Shown here: one piece after another, positions 61,856 through 64,000 of the stretch
Layout: every line of letters begins with the position of its first letter
How positions within the stretch are numbered: the first letter of the stretch is position 1
Source of the DNA: Sphaerotilus uruguayifluvii
Lineage (GTDB): Bacteria > Pseudomonadota > Gammaproteobacteria > Burkholderiales > Burkholderiaceae_C
DNA: 64,000 bases
Direction: 5' to 3'
Assembly (NCBI RefSeq): GCF_013294065.1
Contig: NZ_JABSNM010000019.1
Coordinates: forward strand, 1 to 64,000
The notes under the pieces: generated by a model
What the model saw: only the letters and a program-made list of their open reading frames with translations
What the model was told of the DNA's origin: nothing
Database searches by the model: none
Program-made: the position numbers and the translations under genes

Positions 61856-62407
61856 ATGCCTGCCAAGACCTCGTCCGCCCCCGCCGCCGACACCCTGCGC
61901 CTCGACGAGGGCGCGATCGACCGGGCCCGCTCGTCGCTCGACGACGGTGCGGTCACGCCCAGCCTGGGGCCGTGGAGCGAGCAGATCGTCGCGCTGCTGA
62001 ACGACGCGCTGGCCACCGAGCTGGTCTGCGTGCTGCGCTACAAGCGCCACCACTTCACCGCCCACGGCCTGGCCTCGCCGAAGATCGCCGAGGAGTTCAT
62101 GGTGCATGCGCAGGAAGAGGCCGGCCACGCCGACCGCCTGGCCGAGCGCATCGTGCAGCTCGGCGGCAAGCCGGACTTCCACCCGACCAAGCTGCTCCAT
62201 CGCAGCCACGCCGACTACGACGAGTCCGACGACCTGAAGGCGATGGTGCGCGCCAACCTGGTGGCCGAGCGGGTCGCGGTCGAGAGCTACCGCCAGATGA
62301 TCGCGCTGGTCGCGGACAAGGATCCGACGACGCGCCGCCTGCTCGAGGACATTCTCGGCGACGAGGAGGAGCATGCCGACGAGCTGGCCGACATGCTCGA
62401 GGGCTGA
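61856..62407 (+). CDS. ferritin-like / bacterioferritin-type protein
   Basis: A 183-residue four-helix di-iron protein. Ligand motifs are in helix order: LLNDALATELVCVLRYKRHHFTAHG, HAQEEAGHADRLAERIVQLGG (ExxH), ANLVAERVAVESYRQMIALV and EDILGDEEEHADELADML (ExxH). About 25 residues precede the fold. It probably stores iron or detoxifies peroxide in the cytoplasm. A haem-binding Met cannot be assigned. CCTACAG-type half-sites lie upstream in the 266-bp gap before it (61590-61855), which otherwise holds nothing I can name. Confidence 0.85.
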   Translation: MPAKTSSAPAADTLRLDEGAIDRARSSLDDGAVTPSLGPWSEQIVALLNDALATELVCVLRYKRHHFTAHGLASPKIAEEFMVHAQEEAGHADRLAERIVQLGGKPDFHPTKLLHRSHADYDESDDLKAMVRANLVAERVAVESYRQMIALVADKDPTTRRLLEDILGDEEEHADELADMLEG

Positions 62408-62465
62408 GCCGGGAGACGAACCGACTGTTTTGATCCCGGAATGACACGCACGGTTCGCGCCGCCG

Positions 62466-62506
62466 CTGTAGGCCTGCTCCTACAGCCAGCGCCAGGGGCA
62501 GGCGCT
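62466..62506. promoter_or_regulatory. two inverted repeats upstream of the response regulator gene
   Basis: CTGTAGG (62466-62472) and CCTACAG (62479-62485) are exact inverted repeats around six bases. AGCGCC (62488-62493) and GGCGCT (62501-62506) form a second pair around seven bases. They lie 75-115 bp before the response regulator start. The first resembles a LuxR/NarL-type operator and could serve autoregulation (inference). Confidence 0.5.
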
Positions 62507-62580
62507 ATGCTGTGCCGAACCGTGACAGTGCGCAGCCGACCTCATGTTGGGAAGAGGTCGGTCCGGCGCTGGAGCGGACC

Positions 62581-62991
62581 ATGATTGCATCTTCGACATC
62601 AACACAACACTTCGACATGAGGACCCTGTCCTGCTTCATCGTCGAGGACAGCCCCGTGATCCGCGACAACCTGATCGAGACCCTCGAAGAGATGGTGCCG
62701 GTCCGCGTCTGCGGCACGGCCGAGAGCGAGAGCGATGCGCTTGACGCGCTGCGCCGGCAGTCCCCGCGGCCCGATCTGGTCATCATCGACATCTTCCTGA
62801 AGGCCGGCTCCGGCCTGGGCGTGCTGCAGGCGGCACGCCAGCACCGCTACGGCCGCCATCTGGTCGTGCTGAGCAACTACGCCACCCCCGAGATGCGCCG
62901 GCGCTGCGCCGAGCTCGGGGCCGACCGGGTCTTCGACAAGTCCAGCGAACTCGAGGAGCTGATCGGCTACTGCGAGACGCTGGACCCTTGA
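62581..62991 (+). CDS. receiver-domain response regulator
   Basis: A 136-residue protein consisting of one CheY-like receiver. Acidic Glu22-Asp23 (FIVEDSPVIR), phospho-acceptor Asp70 (LVIIDIFLKAGSG), Ser in VVLSNYAT and the Lys in RVFDKSSE are all present. There is no output domain. I start at 62581, where GGAGCGG gives a ribosome site; the ATG at 62617 lacks one. The kinase gene follows 4 bp downstream, so the two form a phosphorelay pair. Confidence 0.87.
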   Translation: MIASSTSTQHFDMRTLSCFIVEDSPVIRDNLIETLEEMVPVRVCGTAESESDALDALRRQSPRPDLVIIDIFLKAGSGLGVLQAARQHRYGRHLVVLSNYATPEMRRRCAELGADRVFDKSSELEELIGYCETLDP

Positions 62992-62995
62992 GCCG

Positions 62996-64000
62996 ATGCG
63001 GCTGCGCGAGCAGGTCTCGTCCCTGATGGCCTGGCTGCGCGAGCGCGGCCTGGTGATGCCGCTGGCCATCGTGGCCGCGGTGCTGATGCTGACGGTAACC
63101 GAGGGCGGCTACCAGCGCACCCGCGCGTCGCTCGAGGCTGCGACCGAAGCGGCCCAGGCGCGGCTGGCGCTCTACCGCCTGCTCGGCCTGGTCACGCGGG
63201 CCGAATCGGCCAAGCGCGGCTACCTGCTGTCGAGCCGGCGCGAGTACCTGCAGCCCTACATCGAGGCGGTGCGCGACATCGAGAGCGAGATCAGTGCGCT
63301 GCAGCGGCGCATGAACTCCTCCGGCCTGCATGAGGAGCCCGAGCTGTCGGCCATCGAGCAGGAGCTGATCGAGCGCCTGCGCATGAAGATGGACGAGATG
63401 CACGAGGTGCTGGTGCGCTTCGACCGCCAGGACGTGCGCGGCGCGATGGACCTGATGCTGACCGACATCGGCCTGCGCAACATGGAGCAGATCCGCGCGC
63501 TGGCCGACCAGCTGATCGAGCGCAGCAACCAGCGCATCGCCCAGCGGGTGGGGCGCATGTACGACGCGATGCTGTTCCTGCGCCTGGGCATCCTGGCGCT
63601 GGTGATCGCCAGCCTGCTGGCGCTGGCGCAGTACATGCGCCAGAGCCGCGCGCTGGCGGCACAGCGTGCCGAGCAGCAGCGCGTGGTGCAGGCCGAGCGC
63701 GACCTGCTCGAGATCGAGGTGCGCCGGCGCACCGCCGACCTGCTCGATCTGTCCTGGCATCTGCAGCACGCCCGCGAGGACGAGCGCAGCCGGCTCGCGC
63801 GCGAGCTGCACGACGAGCTCGGCGCGCTGCTGACCGCCGCCAAGCTCGATGCCGCCCGCATCCGCCCGAAGCTGGCCGACGCGCCGCCGGAGGTGCACGA
63901 GCGCCTGAAGCACCTGACGCAGACGCTCAACAGCGGCATCGCGCTCAAGCGCCGCATCATCGAGGACCTGCGGCCGTCCTCGCTGTCCAACCTCGGGCTG
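62996..64000 (+). CDS. HisKA_3 sensor histidine kinase (partial, cut by window end)
   Basis: 335 codons without a stop. Membrane segments lie at residues ~20-38 and ~190-212 and enclose a helical periplasmic region of CHASE3 type (AKRGYLLSSRREYLQPYIEAV). After a coiled-coil stretch the HisKA_3 box RLARELHDELGALLTAAKLD carries the acceptor His272. RRIIEDLRPSSLSNLGL then leads toward the ATPase domain beyond the window. It is the partner of the receiver encoded just upstream. Confidence 0.9.
   Translation, partial: MRLREQVSSLMAWLRERGLVMPLAIVAAVLMLTVTEGGYQRTRASLEAATEAAQARLALYRLLGLVTRAESAKRGYLLSSRREYLQPYIEAVRDIESEISALQRRMNSSGLHEEPELSAIEQELIERLRMKMDEMHEVLVRFDRQDVRGAMDLMLTDIGLRNMEQIRALADQLIERSNQRIAQRVGRMYDAMLFLRLGILALVIASLLALAQYMRQSRALAAQRAEQQRVVQAERDLLEIEVRRRTADLLDLSWHLQHAREDERSRLARELHDELGALLTAAKLDAARIRPKLADAPPEVHERLKHLTQTLNSGIALKRRIIEDLRPSSLSNLGL

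Overview
The window is GC-rich bacterial DNA with strongly G/C-biased third codon positions. The opening bases are the 3' end of a betaproteobacterial-type 5S rRNA. Gene content (split pntAA/pntAB/pntB, metX-metW, a box benzoyl-CoA pathway with BoxR, Bug-family solute-binding protein) points to Burkholderiales. The Leptothrix/Rubrivivax/Sphaerotilus side of that order is my guess only.

Layout. (1) 1-3031: end of an rRNA operon with its terminator, facing a nudJ-mnmA operon. A 1215-bp ISAs1-family insertion sequence with a perfect 10-bp target duplication sits in the last codons of mnmA. (2) 3168-18588: housekeeping genes. These are transhydrogenase pntAA-pntAB-pntB, fadD, mtnN, a lipoprotein serine hydrolase, an M20 peptidase, a diguanylate cyclase, metX-metW behind a SAM-II riboswitch plus terminator, a histidine-kinase-like protein that lacks the acceptor His, a glutathione transferase and cytosine deaminase. 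(3) 17299-24438: a pyrimidine-salvage and uracil-catabolism group (codA, upp, URC4, URC1), with a degenerate-GGDEF protein and an HDOD protein in the same gene run. (4) 24729-28227: poorly characterised proteins (a proline-dehydrogenase-like remnant, a PD-(D/E)XK-like protein, a DUF445 protein).

(5) 28375-59246: a block devoted to aromatic compounds. An IclR regulator with two 18-bp operator repeats precedes pobA (4-hydroxybenzoate to protocatechuate), followed by SulP and DMT transporters. An HAAT-type ABC transporter (livFGMHK-like) adjoins a complete aerobic benzoyl-CoA (box) pathway. One arm carries the CoA ligase, boxD and a DUF4863 gene. The other carries boxR, then boxC, boxB and boxA. 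Four BoxR-type TGCA-N6-TGCN sites sit on the two control regions. A beta-oxidation operon (enoyl-CoA hydratase, 3-hydroxyacyl-CoA dehydrogenase, MaoC, thiolase) can take the ring-cleavage product to central metabolites. A MarR-controlled gentisate operon (3-hydroxybenzoate 6-hydroxylase, gentisate dioxygenase, fumarylpyruvate hydrolase, Bug protein) follows.

(6) 59268-64000: a Tat/lipoprotein intradiol dioxygenase, a MATE transporter, a ferritin-like protein, a receiver-only response regulator and a histidine kinase cut by the window end.

No tRNA, CRISPR array, phage or plasmid replication gene was seen. I did not find a clearly new large system. The best candidates for novelty are the URC cluster with signalling-type neighbours, the pseudo-kinase, the IS-remodelled mnmA and the cis-regulatory architecture of the box and pob loci.
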